Part shown: positions 54,692 through 64,000 of the stretch, in pieces | How the letters are laid out: each line of letters opens with the position of its first letter | Numbering within the stretch: position 1 is the first letter of the stretch | Source: Pontibacter silvestris | Lineage (GTDB): Bacteria > Bacteroidota > Bacteroidia > Cytophagales > Hymenobacteraceae | Length of the DNA stretch: 64,000 nucleotides | Direction: 5' to 3' | Assembly: GCF_020907275.1 (NCBI RefSeq) | Contig: NZ_JAJJWI010000004.1 | Location: 1-64,000 of the forward strand | The notes under the pieces: generated by a model | Databases searched by the model: none | Seen by the model: the letters and a program-made list of their open reading frames with translations, nothing else | Told to the model about the DNA's origin: nothing | Translations under genes and position numbers: made by a program

Positions 54692-57598
54692 ATGAAAGTC
54701 TACACCACGCAGCCTTTTCAGGTGATTTACTCGTTGTTTGAGCATGAGTACCTCGGATATCTGTTTGAGTCTTTTGTGGTGCAGGTAAATACGAAGGGCC
54801 AGCTTACCCTGCAGCATCAGAACATATCGGCAAAAAATGCCGACGAGTTTGCCGCCCGCCTGGATGCTAATGATTTTAAGCTTATTTCATTAATCGATCA
54901 GGTGCAGCAGGATGCAGTTCTAAAGAAGTTCTCCTCTAAAAGGTTGTCACCGGCTGATTTCTTTTTGAAGGTGTATGACCCGGAGAAAGGCGATAAGCAG
55001 CTCCAGGAGGAAATAAGCCATTACATACAGGTGCGCATGGGCAGAATATTGGATCTGCTCCAAGGCAAGATGACGTTTATTATGGGGAAAGATGGTGAGC
55101 CAACCTGGAAGCAGATTCAAGTTGCGCCAGAGAAAGCGACTGTTTTGTTTCATTTTATGCGCAACGAAGACAACACCCACTATTTCCCTACAATAAAATA
55201 CGCTGGCCAGAAGCTTGACTTTCAGTATCGCGGAGCTGTGCTGATCTGTTATGAACCTGCATGGCTGATGCTGAATGACGTAGTGTATAGCTTTGAGAAG
55301 GATGTTGATGGCAAGAAGCTGCAGCCTTTCCTGAACAAAAAGTTCATAGTGGTGCCGCGCTCTGTAGAGGAAAATTATTACCGCAAATTTGTAACACCGC
55401 TTCTGGAGTCTTTTGATGTGCATGCGAAAGGCTTTGATATTCGCTCAGAAAAATTTACGCCTAGCCCGTTTCTGACTTTTTCTGAAATAAAAGCCGCAGA
55501 TACTGCCGTGGCTAGAGTAAACAGTGTTGCTGATGCTGATAAGATTCTGTTTGACCTGTCTTTTAAGTATGGCGACTATATGGTGCAGACGCATGAGGCA
55601 AAGCGCATTAGCGTAAACATGGAAAAGACCGCAGAATCCTATATATTTCATAAGCTTGTACGCGATGTAAAGCACGAGAAATCTTTTGTAAAAGAGTTGG
55701 CCAAACGGGAGCTTGAGGTAAAGAATGGTACCGCTGTGTTAGATAAAAGCCTTGCTTTTTCCTGGCTGAACAGTAACCTGAACGAGTTGGAGAAGCTGGG
55801 CTTTACAGTGTTGCAACAAGAACAAAGCGGGAAGAACTATTTTATAGGTGACATTTCAGTAGAAGTAGGCATCACAGAAACCAATGACTGGTTCGACGTA
55901 TATGGTACAGTGCGTTTTGGAGAGTTTGAGATTCCGTTCATCAAACTAAAAAACCATATCCTTACCAAAAATAACGAATATCAGCTACCTAACGGGCAGA
56001 TAGCCATTATTCCGGAGGAGTGGTTTACGCAGTATGTTGAACTCTTTGCTTTTTCTGAGGGCGAACACCAGCTAACGCTGAAAAAGCACCACATGGCTTT
56101 GGTGAACGACCTGAAAAATGATAATCTGGCTACCGTAACCATGACCCGTAAACTGGAGAAATTACGGGAGTTCGAAGTAATAGAAGATCAGGCCTTGCCG
56201 GCAGGCTTTGTAGGGGAACTGCGCCCGTACCAGAAGGCAGGTTATAATTGGCTGCATTTTGTGCAGAACTATAAGTTTGGTGGCTGCCTAGCAGATGACA
56301 TGGGGTTAGGGAAAACAGTGCAGACACTGGCAATGCTGCAACACCGAAAAGAGCATGGCGTGGAAGCAGCATCATTACTGGTAATGCCGACTTCACTAGT
56401 CTATAATTGGTTAAACGAAGCGCAGAAGTTCACGCCAAACCTGCGCATACTCAACTATACAGGTACATATCGTGATAAAAATGTAGAGCAGTACAAGGAT
56501 TACGATGTAATTCTGACCTCCTATGGCATTGTACGCCTGGATGCTGAATTGCTTAAAACGTACTACTTCGACTACATTATTTTAGACGAGTCGCAGGCTA
56601 TTAAAAATCCTGATTCTACTACATCACGTTCCGTAAGATCTTTAAAGTCGAGGCACAGACTGATATTGACAGGTACACCGGTAGAGAACAGTACTATGGA
56701 CCTTTGGTCTCAGATGTCGTTCATTAACCCAGGGTTGCTCGGCAACCAGCATTTCTTCCGTAACGAGTTCCTAAAGCCGATAGAGAAAGAGAAAGATGAG
56801 CAGAAGATGCGGAAACTGCATGCGCTCATTAAGCCTTTTATATTGCGCAGACACAAATCGCAGGTGGCTACCGAGTTACCCGAAAAAATAGAGCATACCA
56901 CCTACTGTAAAATGACAGAAGAGCAGGAGCATGCCTACGAAGAAACAAAGTCATATTACCGAAACAAAATTCTGACAAGCCTGGAGGAGCAAGGTGCGGG
57001 CAATACGCAGTTCCTGCTGTTGCAGGGGCTTACGAAACTGCGCCAGATAGCGAACCACCCACTTATGACCGATGCTGGTTATGAGGGTGAATCTGGTAAG
57101 CTAAAGGAGGTGATGCGCATGACAAAAAATGTTGTCACAAAAGGGCATAAGGTTTTGATCTTTAGCCAGTTTGTAAAGCATCTCGAGATTCTTCGCAATG
57201 CTTTAGATGAAAAAGAAATAACTTACACATATCTTGACGGGAATACCAAAAACCGGCAACAACAAGTAGAGCGTTTTCAGAATGATAAAAGTATACAGGT
57301 GTTCCTGATATCATTAAAAGCTGGTGGTGTAGGCCTTAACCTGACTGCTGCTGACTATGTGTTTGTGCTGGACCCTTGGTGGAATCCGGCTGTAGAGGCG
57401 CAGGCCGTAGACAGAGCACATCGTATCGGACAGCAAAACACAGTCTTTACATATAAATTCATTACAAAAGACACAGTAGAAGAAAAAATACTAGCCTTGC
57501 AGAACCGAAAAATACAATTAGTAACAGACCTGATCAGCACAGATGAAACAGTTATAAAGAGTCTTACCAAAGAGGATATAGATAACCTGTTAAGCTAA
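54692..57598 (+). CDS. SNF2-family DNA-dependent ATPase/helicase
   Basis: A 968-residue protein. The C-terminal half has the SNF2 helicase motifs: Walker A DDMGLGKTVQT near residue 535, the DEAH-position ILDESQAIKN, LTGTPVEN, and motif VI QAVDRAHRIGQ. The N-terminal half (about 1-500) is a large unrecognised region. It remodels nucleoprotein or displaces proteins from DNA. A single nuclease or other defence partner is not next to it, so it is probably a housekeeping remodeler. Confidence 0.94.
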   Translation: MKVYTTQPFQVIYSLFEHEYLGYLFESFVVQVNTKGQLTLQHQNISAKNADEFAARLDANDFKLISLIDQVQQDAVLKKFSSKRLSPADFFLKVYDPEKGDKQLQEEISHYIQVRMGRILDLLQGKMTFIMGKDGEPTWKQIQVAPEKATVLFHFMRNEDNTHYFPTIKYAGQKLDFQYRGAVLICYEPAWLMLNDVVYSFEKDVDGKKLQPFLNKKFIVVPRSVEENYYRKFVTPLLESFDVHAKGFDIRSEKFTPSPFLTFSEIKAADTAVARVNSVADADKILFDLSFKYGDYMVQTHEAKRISVNMEKTAESYIFHKLVRDVKHEKSFVKELAKRELEVKNGTAVLDKSLAFSWLNSNLNELEKLGFTVLQQEQSGKNYFIGDISVEVGITETNDWFDVYGTVRFGEFEIPFIKLKNHILTKNNEYQLPNGQIAIIPEEWFTQYVELFAFSEGEHQLTLKKHHMALVNDLKNDNLATVTMTRKLEKLREFEVIEDQALPAGFVGELRPYQKAGYNWLHFVQNYKFGGCLADDMGLGKTVQTLAMLQHRKEHGVEAASLLVMPTSLVYNWLNEAQKFTPNLRILNYTGTYRDKNVEQYKDYDVILTSYGIVRLDAELLKTYYFDYIILDESQAIKNPDSTTSRSVRSLKSRHRLILTGTPVENSTMDLWSQMSFINPGLLGNQHFFRNEFLKPIEKEKDEQKMRKLHALIKPFILRRHKSQVATELPEKIEHTTYCKMTEEQEHAYEETKSYYRNKILTSLEEQGAGNTQFLLLQGLTKLRQIANHPLMTDAGYEGESGKLKEVMRMTKNVVTKGHKVLIFSQFVKHLEILRNALDEKEITYTYLDGNTKNRQQQVERFQNDKSIQVFLISLKAGGVGLNLTAADYVFVLDPWWNPAVEAQAVDRAHRIGQQNTVFTYKFITKDTVEEKILALQNRKIQLVTDLISTDETVIKSLTKEDIDNLLS

Positions 57599-57643
57599 AG
57601 CTGCCTACTCCAATCTAAGGAATAAGTAAACTGTTAATACTGT

Positions 57644-57692
57644 TAAACATAAAGGCACTCCAGCAGCTACAACTGGAGTGCCTTTATGTTTA
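57644..57692. terminator. Bidirectional terminator after SNF2 gene
   Basis: A 20-bp perfect stem (TAAACATAAAGGCACTCCAG) with a 9-nt loop. It serves the convergent SNF2 and periplasmic-protein genes. Confidence 0.93.
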
Positions 57693-57715
57693 ATGTAGGA
57701 TGAAGGCCTTGCTTT

Positions 57716-58369
57716 CTACATCTTAGAGTAAGGGAACTGGCGCGAGGCTTTACGCATAATAGTATTTATTACTGAGTTTGTATCGCTGCCTAAGCTTCTG
57801 GATAGCGTTTTTTCGTATTTCCAGAGAAGCTCACCTGTAAGGCCATCATAAATGTTGATACTTGCCTTACCAGAGTTGGTGGAGCCGTAAAAGCCTACTG
57901 CTAAACCTAATGCCAGAGAGGCTCCTTCAGACATAGGTTTATCCGTACTGAAAATGCCGGTAATAATTCCATCCACTTCCAATAGTTTTGCTAACTCTTC
58001 AGGAGTAAAAGATTTAATGCTTTCCGCATCAATATCGTTCTTTAGGAGCAGCGCATTAGTTTTGTTTGCATCCTGAAACGATACCGTAAAACCATCTTTG
58101 CCCTTTTCTTTAAGAAAATAAGTTTGTAAAGCACTCTGCACGGCTAAACCCTGATTTACCTCCATTTCACGGTGTTGCTCCGGCGTAATACTCTTCATCT
58201 GGTTTGGCCGTAAACCAATGCTGGCATTAAATGGAAGAATAGCCACTACCTTATGGTTTTGTGCGAGGCTACTGAAGTTGGGGTTGGTGTAGATTTCGCG
58301 TGTCTGGGCATAACCATAAACACATAACAGCAGAGCTGCCAACGTCATTAAAACGCGGTAATTTTTCAT
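57716..58369 (-). CDS. Secreted protein of unknown function
   Basis: A 217-residue exported protein (signal ending VYGYA-Q). The mature start REIYTNPNFSSLAQNHKVVAILPF resembles the opening strand of CsgG-like and DUF4136-type envelope proteins, followed by a nucleotide-like helical part and IYDGLTGELLWKYEK near the end. Function unknown; envelope stress or transport is inference. Confidence 0.72.
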   Translation of the reverse strand: MKNYRVLMTLAALLLCVYGYAQTREIYTNPNFSSLAQNHKVVAILPFNASIGLRPNQMKSITPEQHREMEVNQGLAVQSALQTYFLKEKGKDGFTVSFQDANKTNALLLKNDIDAESIKSFTPEELAKLLEVDGIITGIFSTDKPMSEGASLALGLAVGFYGSTNSGKASINIYDGLTGELLWKYEKTLSRSLGSDTNSVINTIMRKASRQFPYSKM

Positions 58370-58507
58370 AGTTTTAAATATTTATTTGCATAATGTAATT
58401 CTATGCAAAAATTATATTATAGTAAATAAAGGTTATAACATACTTTTAGAAGAAGCTAAAACTTTTGCTTCATCCAATAGTTGATTAATAAAGTTTCTGA
58501 ACCAGCA

Positions 58508-58942
58508 ATGATATTACATCTAAAAACTACCATAACACAGAACTTTATAACTGTCTTTGAGGCGTTTGATGAGCAATTGTTTTTAAAGCTTTCTCCGCCC
58601 TATCCGCGCCTGCGCCTGCTACAGTTCGATGGAAGTGAGCCGGGAGATACGGTAGCCGTAGAAATGTTTACAGGACTTACGCGACACCGCTGGACAAGCC
58701 TTATCACAGAAAGAAAAGTTACAGCATCAGAAGCTTATTTTGTAGACGAAGGACAAGAGCTGCCCTCTCCCCTGCGGCGTTGGCGGCACAAGCACCTGAT
58801 TACAAAACATGGTCATGGAGCAATCGTTCATGACATAGTTGAGTACAGTACAGGCTTGTTAATATTAGACCTGCTGCTTTACCCCCTTATGCTGGCGCAG
58901 TTCAGTATGCGTAAACCTATTTATAAAAAAGTGTTTGGGTGA
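58508..58942 (+). CDS. SRPBCC-like protein of the carotenoid cluster
   Basis: A 144-residue protein whose strand/helix pattern fits the START/SRPBCC ligand-binding fold (ILHLKTTITQNF, later YFVDEGQELPSPL). ATG at 58508 is preferred to 58481. It stands 76 bp before crtD. SRPBCC genes are often found in Bacteroidota carotenoid clusters; a lipid- or carotenoid-binding role is inference. Confidence 0.75.
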   Translation: MILHLKTTITQNFITVFEAFDEQLFLKLSPPYPRLRLLQFDGSEPGDTVAVEMFTGLTRHRWTSLITERKVTASEAYFVDEGQELPSPLRRWRHKHLITKHGHGAIVHDIVEYSTGLLILDLLLYPLMLAQFSMRKPIYKKVFG

Positions 58943-59018
58943 TTTGTCAAAATGTTGAAAACCTTTCCCCTACCTTGGCAGTTAAGTGCTCAAAAGAGAA
59001 AATAGTAATAGAATAAGA

Positions 59019-60524
59019 ATGGCAGAAGCAGCTATAGTAGGAGCAGGTATTGGAGGAATAGCCGCAGCTATACGTCTGGCTGTGAAAGGCTATGAAGTAA
59101 CTGTGTTTGAAGCCAACCATACCTTTGGAGGTAAAATGCAAGAGTTTTGGCTCGGAGATTACCGCTTCGATGCTGGCCCATCGTTGTTCACGTTGCCGCA
59201 TCTGGTAGATGAGCTGTTCACACTGGCGGGCCGTACCCCTTCTGACTATTTTACCTATATTCGCCTGGACCCAGTCACACACTACTTCTGGCCCGATGGT
59301 AGCCGGTTAAAAGCCTATGCCGACGCAGCCCAATTTGCAAAGGAGGCAGAACAGCAACTGGGAGTGCCTAAGCAGGCGGTGCAAAATGCTCTAGCTAAAA
59401 GCAGCCGTTTGTACAAAGGCACTGCAGATACATTCCTGCAGAAGTCTTTGCACCGGTTGAATACTTACTTAAGTGTAGATGTGCTGAAAGCCTTGAGTTG
59501 TCTTTCAGACCTTGGCCTTATCTCCAGTATGCATAAAGTTAATGCAAGTCAGTTTACAGATCCTCGCTTTGTGCAGTTGCTGGATCGCTTTGCCACTTAT
59601 AATGGGTCTGATCCTTATCAGGCACCCGGAACACTCAACATAATTCCGCACCTGGAGCACAATTTAGGAGCTTTTTACCCGAAAGGAGGTATTTACGCCA
59701 TTGCCGCAAGTCTGGTGAAGTTAGCAGAGGAGCTGGGTGTAAAGTTTCGATATAATGAACAGGTAAATAGAATCACAACAGCCGGAAAGCGCATAACAGG
59801 CTTGGAAACACCTGATGGAATATATAAAGCTGATGTAGTAGTGAGCAACATGGATATCGTGCCCACCTATCGTAAGCTCTTACCTGACCAGGCTGCACCA
59901 GAGAAAACCTTGCAGCAACCACGTTCCAGCTCAGCCCTTATTTACTATTTGGGCATTAAGCGTCAATTCCCAAGCCTACACCTGCACAATATTTTTTTTA
60001 GCCAGGATTACAAGAGCGAGTTTGAGCACATATTCCAGCGCAAAACTATCAGCTCCGACCCTACTGTGTATGTGAATATCACTTCTAAAATGGAGGCAGC
60101 AGATGCTCCGGCAGGTGCAGAGAACTGGTTTGTAATGGTTAATGTACCGTATAACCAAGGGCAGGACTGGCAGCAGCTGACTGCTCATACACGCCAAGTA
60201 ATGCTGCGTAAGCTAAGCCAGATGTTAGGCACAGAAATAGAGCCGCTGATAGAACAGGAACAGGTTCTTGACCCCATTATTATAGAAAGCCGTACATCAT
60301 CTTATGGTGGGGCCCTTTACGGAAGTAGCTCCAACAACCGTATGGCTGCTTTTCTGCGTCACCCAAACTTCAGCTCTAAAATAAAAGGCTTGTACTTTTG
60401 CGGAGGAAGTGTACATCCGGGCGGAGGAATTCCTTTGTGCCTGTTGTCAGCAAAAATTGTTGGGGGTTTAGTGCCTTCTGCTAGTACAGGATCAAAAGCA
60501 AACACAGAAAAACAAAATGCCTGA
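59019..60524 (+). CDS. crtD: Carotenoid 3,4-desaturase (CrtD-like)
   Basis: A 501-residue FAD-dependent desaturase of the CrtI superfamily. The dinucleotide motif GAGIGGIAAAIRLAVKG starts near residue 8, and the C-terminal FAD block GGSVHPGGGIPLCLLSAK is present. Its pairing with CruF indicates CrtD-like activity on a 1-hydroxycarotenoid rather than phytoene. The real start is 59019; the longer frame has no conserved content. It overlaps CruF by 8 bp. Confidence 0.9.
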   Translation: MAEAAIVGAGIGGIAAAIRLAVKGYEVTVFEANHTFGGKMQEFWLGDYRFDAGPSLFTLPHLVDELFTLAGRTPSDYFTYIRLDPVTHYFWPDGSRLKAYADAAQFAKEAEQQLGVPKQAVQNALAKSSRLYKGTADTFLQKSLHRLNTYLSVDVLKALSCLSDLGLISSMHKVNASQFTDPRFVQLLDRFATYNGSDPYQAPGTLNIIPHLEHNLGAFYPKGGIYAIAASLVKLAEELGVKFRYNEQVNRITTAGKRITGLETPDGIYKADVVVSNMDIVPTYRKLLPDQAAPEKTLQQPRSSSALIYYLGIKRQFPSLHLHNIFFSQDYKSEFEHIFQRKTISSDPTVYVNITSKMEAADAPAGAENWFVMVNVPYNQGQDWQQLTAHTRQVMLRKLSQMLGTEIEPLIEQEQVLDPIIIESRTSSYGGALYGSSSNNRMAAFLRHPNFSSKIKGLYFCGGSVHPGGGIPLCLLSAKIVGGLVPSASTGSKANTEKQNA

Positions 60525-61212
60525 GAAGACACAAACTATAGCAACAGGTTCAGGAAATACAACATTAACACAAGGCGGCTGGAGGAGGTATTTATTACCC
60601 TTGTCTGTAGCTGTGCTGGTTATATTCCATAGCGTAGGCTTCTATGGGTTAGCTTTTAGTGATAATCCGGAATACTTTCAGCAGCTAACCCCTATGAACC
60701 TGTTACTGACGGCGGTGCTGCTCTTTTCTTTCCATAAGCGCTGGAACGGGAGCTTTATGTTATTTGCGCTTATGGCAGCAACAGTGGGCTTTACTGCAGA
60801 AGTGCTGGGCATACACACAGGTTTACTGTTCGGCGACTACAGCTATGGTGCTGCGTTAGGTCTTAAACTTTGGGAGGTGCCATTGCTTATCGGGCTTAAC
60901 TGGTTGATACTCATTTACAGTACCGGTCACATTTCTGATTTTACAAAGTTTGCCTGGCCTGTTAAGGCAGTATTAGGTTCTTTGTTGATGGTGCTTCTCG
61001 ACCTGTTCTTAGAACCTGTGGCAGTAGAATATGACTTCTGGAGGTGGCATAGTAACAACATTCCTTTATCTAATTTTATAGGCTGGTTTGGTGTAGCCTT
61101 ACTTTTGCAGGTGCTGTATCAGTGGTTGCCAATTGCTAAAGGCAACCCAATGGCTCCTTTTGTGTTTCTGGTGCAGCTGCTGTTTTTTGTTGGTTTGTAC
61201 CTGTGCCTGTAG
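60517..61212 (+). CDS. cruF: Carotenoid 1,2-hydratase CruF-like
   Basis: A 231-residue polytopic membrane protein with about seven helices, matching the CruF/DUF422 carotenoid hydratase family (EVLGIHTGLLFGDYSYG). It adds water to a psi-end group, giving 1'-hydroxy carotenoids, and with CrtD leads to flexixanthin/saproxanthin-type pigments (known from family members). The 8-bp overlap with crtD shows translational coupling. Confidence 0.9.
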   Translation: MPEKTQTIATGSGNTTLTQGGWRRYLLPLSVAVLVIFHSVGFYGLAFSDNPEYFQQLTPMNLLLTAVLLFSFHKRWNGSFMLFALMAATVGFTAEVLGIHTGLLFGDYSYGAALGLKLWEVPLLIGLNWLILIYSTGHISDFTKFAWPVKAVLGSLLMVLLDLFLEPVAVEYDFWRWHSNNIPLSNFIGWFGVALLLQVLYQWLPIAKGNPMAPFVFLVQLLFFVGLYLCL

Positions 61213-61327
61213 CAGAAGAGTAAATGCAGTCGGTTTGGTTTACTTCTTCTTGTTCTGGAATAGTGTCATCTAAATAATTAAAATTGCGTAGCTAGTAATT
61301 TCTCAGCTTAATTAATTTAAAATTTGG

Positions 61328-61939
61328 ATGACATTTCAGGATACCGTATTAGGGGAAGTACTGCAGATTTTTAAACGTGAGGGCATAGAGGCTAATTCTG
61401 AAAAAGAATTGGTTCGAAAGTTACAAATCAGCCCATCTACCTATAGAGAGATGTTTTCTGATAAAACAGACTTGGTAAAAAAAGTACTGTTGTATGATCT
61501 GGAAGAGCAAAAGCGCGAGCATGCTGAACTTCTGGCTACAGCCCAAAACCCGGTTGAGGAAATAATGTTATTGCTGAAAGATGGTCTTGAAACCCTCAAA
61601 AATATTAATCCGCTTTTTTATGTAGATATGCAGCGGCACTACCCGGAGGTTTGGCAAATTGCTTCAGAGCATTTTAGTACTTACTCCTACCATGAGTTGT
61701 CTAATGTTATTAACAGAGGCATTATTCAGAATTTTTTCAGGAAGGATGTTAACCTACAGTTGGTCACAAAGATAATTTTGGAGCAGCTGTTTATACTGCT
61801 GAACCCAAAGGTTTTCTCTCCGGAACGATATAACATTGGAGAAGTATTCCGGAGTATGTTTCTTTATTACCTCAGGGGGATTTGTACAGAGAGAGGTGGT
61901 AAATTGGCAGAAGATTTCTTCTCGAAACATAACCTCTAA
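61328..61939 (+). CDS. TetR family transcriptional regulator
   Basis: A 203-residue regulator. The N-terminal helix-turn-helix (residues about 10-50, KLQISPSTYREMFSDKTDLVKK) and the helical effector-binding domain fit TetR. It lies 115 bp downstream of the carotenoid genes and may regulate them; a clear operator was not found. It ends in a strong terminator. Confidence 0.9.
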   Translation: MTFQDTVLGEVLQIFKREGIEANSEKELVRKLQISPSTYREMFSDKTDLVKKVLLYDLEEQKREHAELLATAQNPVEEIMLLLKDGLETLKNINPLFYVDMQRHYPEVWQIASEHFSTYSYHELSNVINRGIIQNFFRKDVNLQLVTKIILEQLFILLNPKVFSPERYNIGEVFRSMFLYYLRGICTERGGKLAEDFFSKHNL

Positions 61940-61989
61940 AACAGAAGCGGCCTGAAATCTATAATTTCAGGCCGCTTCTGTTTTAGAGG
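61933..61989. terminator. Bidirectional terminator after TetR gene
   Basis: A 26-bp perfect stem (inner CAGAAGCGGCCTGAAAT) with a 5-nt loop overlaps the TetR stop codon. It also serves the convergent minus-strand pair. Confidence 0.94.
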
Positions 61990-62005
61990 ACTTTTACAGC
62001 TTTTG

Positions 62006-62248
62006 TTAGCTGATAGAGACACGTACTTTCTTAGTGTACTCCCTAAGAGCTGTTTTAAAGTCTGTGCCATTATCTTCCATATCGTTCAAAATCCAGACAG
62101 CAGCCAACACGTGCGTAAGCTGTTCTCCTTCGTCGTCGCCTCCTACTTCAATGCTTATAGGCTCTTCGTCTACAATAGCTGCCTCTGCAGCCATTAGTTC
62201 GTCCAGTGTATATGTTTCTACTAGTTTTTTTATTGCAGGTATCTTCAT
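62006..62248 (-). CDS. Small acidic protein (DUF6952-like)
   Basis: An 80-residue acidic protein (MKIPAIKKLVETYTLDEL start). It matches a small family I associate with DUF6952, commonly beside thioredoxin genes in Bacteroidota. It lies 4 bp after the thioredoxin stop, so the two are translated together. Function unknown. Confidence 0.8.
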   Translation of the reverse strand: MKIPAIKKLVETYTLDELMAAEAAIVDEEPISIEVGGDDEGEQLTHVLAAVWILNDMEDNGTDFKTALREYTKKVRVSIS

Positions 62249-62252
62249 GTTC

Positions 62253-62573
62253 TTATACGTCTAGTTTGTGAATTAAACTTCTTACAGCATCTTCTTTGCT
62301 AGCTGCAATAGTATCTACTAACTGCCCTCCTTTGAACACAGCGAAGAATGGCAAATTAGTAACTCCTGCTAATTTACGAGCCTCTGGGCTGGTTTCAGCA
62401 TTAACGTCTACAAAGGCAATATTAGTAAACTGTTCGTCATCAGACATGCGCTTGAATTTAGGAGAAAACAAGCGGCAGTTACCACACCAGTCTGCATAGT
62501 ACTTTACTACTACGTTCTGGTTTGCATTTAAAACATCATTAAAATCGCTATCAGTTGCTTTTATAACGGCCAT
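62253..62573 (-). CDS. trxA: Thioredoxin
   Basis: A 106-residue thioredoxin-fold protein with active site WCGNC (instead of the classic WCGPC) in YADWCGNCRLF, and cis-Pro region TNLPFFAVF. It can supply electrons to the Msr enzymes of this window. It is followed by the DUF6952-like gene. Confidence 0.93.
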   Translation of the reverse strand: MAVIKATDSDFNDVLNANQNVVVKYYADWCGNCRLFSPKFKRMSDDEQFTNIAFVDVNAETSPEARKLAGVTNLPFFAVFKGGQLVDTIAASKEDAVRSLIHKLDV

Positions 62574-62779
62574 AGTTTTTTATTATGGTTATGAATCAAA
62601 TTAATTAGGTTCAGAATATTTTTACTTGGTTCAAAAGTAAAAGTTTCAAGGCAAACTTTTGTAATAGTTCTTATAAATATAACTTATGAGCTCATAGGGT
62701 TTTTCTATAAGATCATACATAATATTGCTTTTTAAGCCACAATGTTATATTCTGTAGTAATATATAGTACGTTAAAAAA

Positions 62780-62792
62780 GTTACCCGGTAAC
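62780..62792. repeat. Palindrome in thioredoxin-prfA region
   Basis: GTTACCCGGTAAC is a perfect 13-bp inverted repeat with a single central base, a plausible operator. Confidence 0.35.
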
Positions 62793-62942
62793 AACGTTTA
62801 TTTATGTAAACTATGGGTTGTACAGCTAAACTAGCAGATACGGAAACTATAGTATACACTTTAAAGTTATAATAAATAGTAAATTAGGGCTGCTAAATAT
62901 TTCTTTGGCATATTAGAGGAGAAAATCTAAATGCCAAATTTG

Positions 62943-62950
62943 TATCTTTG
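62943..62950 (+). promoter_or_regulatory. -7 box of prfA promoter
   Basis: TATCTTTG matches TAnnTTTG 24 bp before the prfA start codon. The -33 element is not clear. Confidence 0.5.
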
Positions 62951-62973
62951 CAGCTTAAAACCAGATCATAGCA

Positions 62974-64000
62974 ATGTTAGATAAATTAGAAGCCATTAAT
63001 AAGCGGTTTGAGGAAGTAAGCCAGTTGCTTATCCAGCCTGAAGTGGCCAGCGATATGAAGAAGTTTAAGTCGCTGAATAAAGAGTATAAAGATCTTGACA
63101 AAATAGTAACCGAATATAAAAAGTACCTGAACCTGCTCAGCAATATTGATAATGCCAAGCAGGTTATTGCCACCGAAAAAGACGAAGAGTTCCGTGAAAT
63201 GGCGAAGGATGAGCTGGATGAGCTTATTCCGCAGCGTGAAGAAATGGAAACCCATCTGAAAGAACTGTTGATTCCGAAAGATCCGAACGACAGCAAAGAC
63301 ATTATTATGGAGATTCGTGCTGGTGCTGGTGGCGACGAAGCCTCTATTTTTGCCGGAGATCTGTACCGCATGTACAGCCGCCTTGCAGAAAAACAGGGCT
63401 GGCGTATGGAGCTGATTGATGCGACAGAAGGTACATCAGGTGGTTACAAAGAAATTATTGTGGGTGTATCCGGTGAAGATGTGTATGGTAAGCTAAAGTT
63501 TGAGTCGGGTGTACACCGGGTGCAGCGTGTTCCTGCTACAGAAACCCAAGGGCGTATTCATACCTCGGTTGCTTCGGTTGTAGTGCTGCCAGAGGTGGAA
63601 GAACTTGATGTAGAAATTGATATGAACGATGTTCGTAAAGACCTTTTTATGTCATCCGGGCCTGGAGGACAATCTGTAAACACCACTTACTCTGCCGTAC
63701 GTCTGACGCACATTCCTACGGGTATTGTGGCGCAGTGCCAGGACCAGAAATCGCAGTTAAAGAACTTCGATAAGGCATTGGCGGTATTACGTTCACGCCT
63801 TTATGAGATAGAGCTGGCTAAGAAGCAGGAAGAGGAAGGTGCTCAACGTAAGAGTATGGTAGGTAGCGGAGACCGCTCAGACAAAATCCGTACATACAAC
63901 TACCCTCAGGGGCGTGTAACAGACCATCGCATTGGCTATACAGTTTATAACCTGCCTATTGTAATGGATGGTGAGATTGGTGACTTCATTGAACAGCTTC
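62974..64000 (+). CDS. prfA: Peptide chain release factor 1 (partial at window edge)
   Basis: The first 342 codons of RF1, which releases peptides at UAA and UAG stops. The anticodon-like PAT (RVPATETQG) and the catalytic GGQ in [12 protein letters not shown] are present. ATG at 62974. About the last 15 or more codons lie outside the window, so the end is a cut, not a truncation. RF1 recognition of UAG is relevant to the in-frame TAG in the PhnA-type gene. Confidence 0.97.
   Translation, partial: MLDKLEAINKRFEEVSQLLIQPEVASDMKKFKSLNKEYKDLDKIVTEYKKYLNLLSNIDNAKQVIATEKDEEFREMAKDELDELIPQREEMETHLKELLIPKDPNDSKDIIMEIRAGAGGDEASIFAGDLYRMYSRLAEKQGWRMELIDATEGTSGGYKEIIVGVSGEDVYGKLKFESGVHRVQRVPATETQGRIHTSVASVVVLPEVEELDVEIDMNDVRKDLFMSSGPGGQSVNTTYSAVRLTHIPTGIVAQCQDQKSQLKNFDKALAVLRSRLYEIELAKKQEEEGAQRKSMVGSGDRSDKIRTYNYPQGRVTDHRIGYTVYNLPIVMDGEIGDFIEQL

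Larger units (their letters stand above)
62574..62973. other. Divergent region thioredoxin / prfA
   Basis: 400 bp of A/T-rich DNA. It holds a TATCTTTG -7 box at 62943-62950 for prfA and a palindrome GTTACCCGGTAAC at 62780-62792. No small gene recognised. Confidence 0.6.

Noticed and set aside
54692..57598. SNF2 helicase as part of a phage-defence island
   Set aside because: No nuclease, methylase or other defence gene is adjacent; neighbours are core genes.

Overview
The window looks like chromosomal DNA from a pigmented Bacteroidota, most likely order Cytophagales and close to Hymenobacteraceae such as Pontibacter. This placement is an inference. It rests on a GldJ gliding lipoprotein next to a PorP/SprF protein, Bacteroidota-type promoters (TTTG or TTG, then TAnnTTTG), the general lack of Shine-Dalgarno sequences, SusD and Lnb-like proteins, and a CrtD/CruF carotenoid pair. 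No rRNA, tRNA, CRISPR array or intact insertion sequence was seen. Layout: 0-9.7 kb is a mostly minus-strand housekeeping block (Ig-like lipoprotein, methyltransferase, mnmG, ybeY, an RsbW-like ATPase, a giant DUF4175 protein, exodeoxyribonuclease III). A perfect ParB-binding parS palindrome sits between ybeY and mnmG, and a second near-match lies inside rsmI about 39 kb away, which suggests the window is not far from the replication origin. 9.8-19.2 kb carries AhpD-like, comF, gldJ, porP/sprF, a large AsmA protein, DinB, a small lipoprotein, dgkA and a GNAT. 19.2-21.6 kb is a methionine-sulfoxide repair island with two MsrA-type and two MsrB-type genes. 21.7-25 kb is a decayed accessory zone: a PhnA-type gene broken by a TAG codon, a frameshifted lipoprotein remnant, a 140-bp folded repeat element, an intact TIR-like (PF10137-type) gene, a displaced copy of the fumarase 3' end with its terminator, and a truncated SusD gene. 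25-30 kb holds an S10 serine carboxypeptidase, a TPR protein with an HEXXH protease motif, and an IS3-type transposase scrap beside fumC. 30-51.6 kb returns to core genes (fumC, a CHASE/PAS histidine kinase, radA, a BaeRF-like protein, a radical SAM protein, MscS, SuhB, an Lnb-like protein, rsmI, pterin dehydratase, a stress-type SDR with two small disordered proteins, a phosphoesterase, glyA, tatC, rpiB). 51.7-64 kb contains rbfA, a methyltransferase, a LolE-like permease, a SNF2 helicase, the carotenoid genes with a TetR regulator, thioredoxin, and prfA cut by the window edge. Working together: gldJ and porP belong to the type IX secretion/gliding machinery; mnmG, ybeY, rsmI, rbfA and prfA serve translation; the msr genes, thioredoxin, AhpD-like protein and carotenoids form an oxidative-stress theme. 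Genes are separated by many long GC-rich hairpin terminators, several of them bidirectional between convergent genes. The strongest candidates for new biology are the TIR-like gene in its debris field, the five-copy intergenic motif AACTACATTA (two copies upstream of gldJ and porP), the four-gene Msr island, and the folded 140-bp element.
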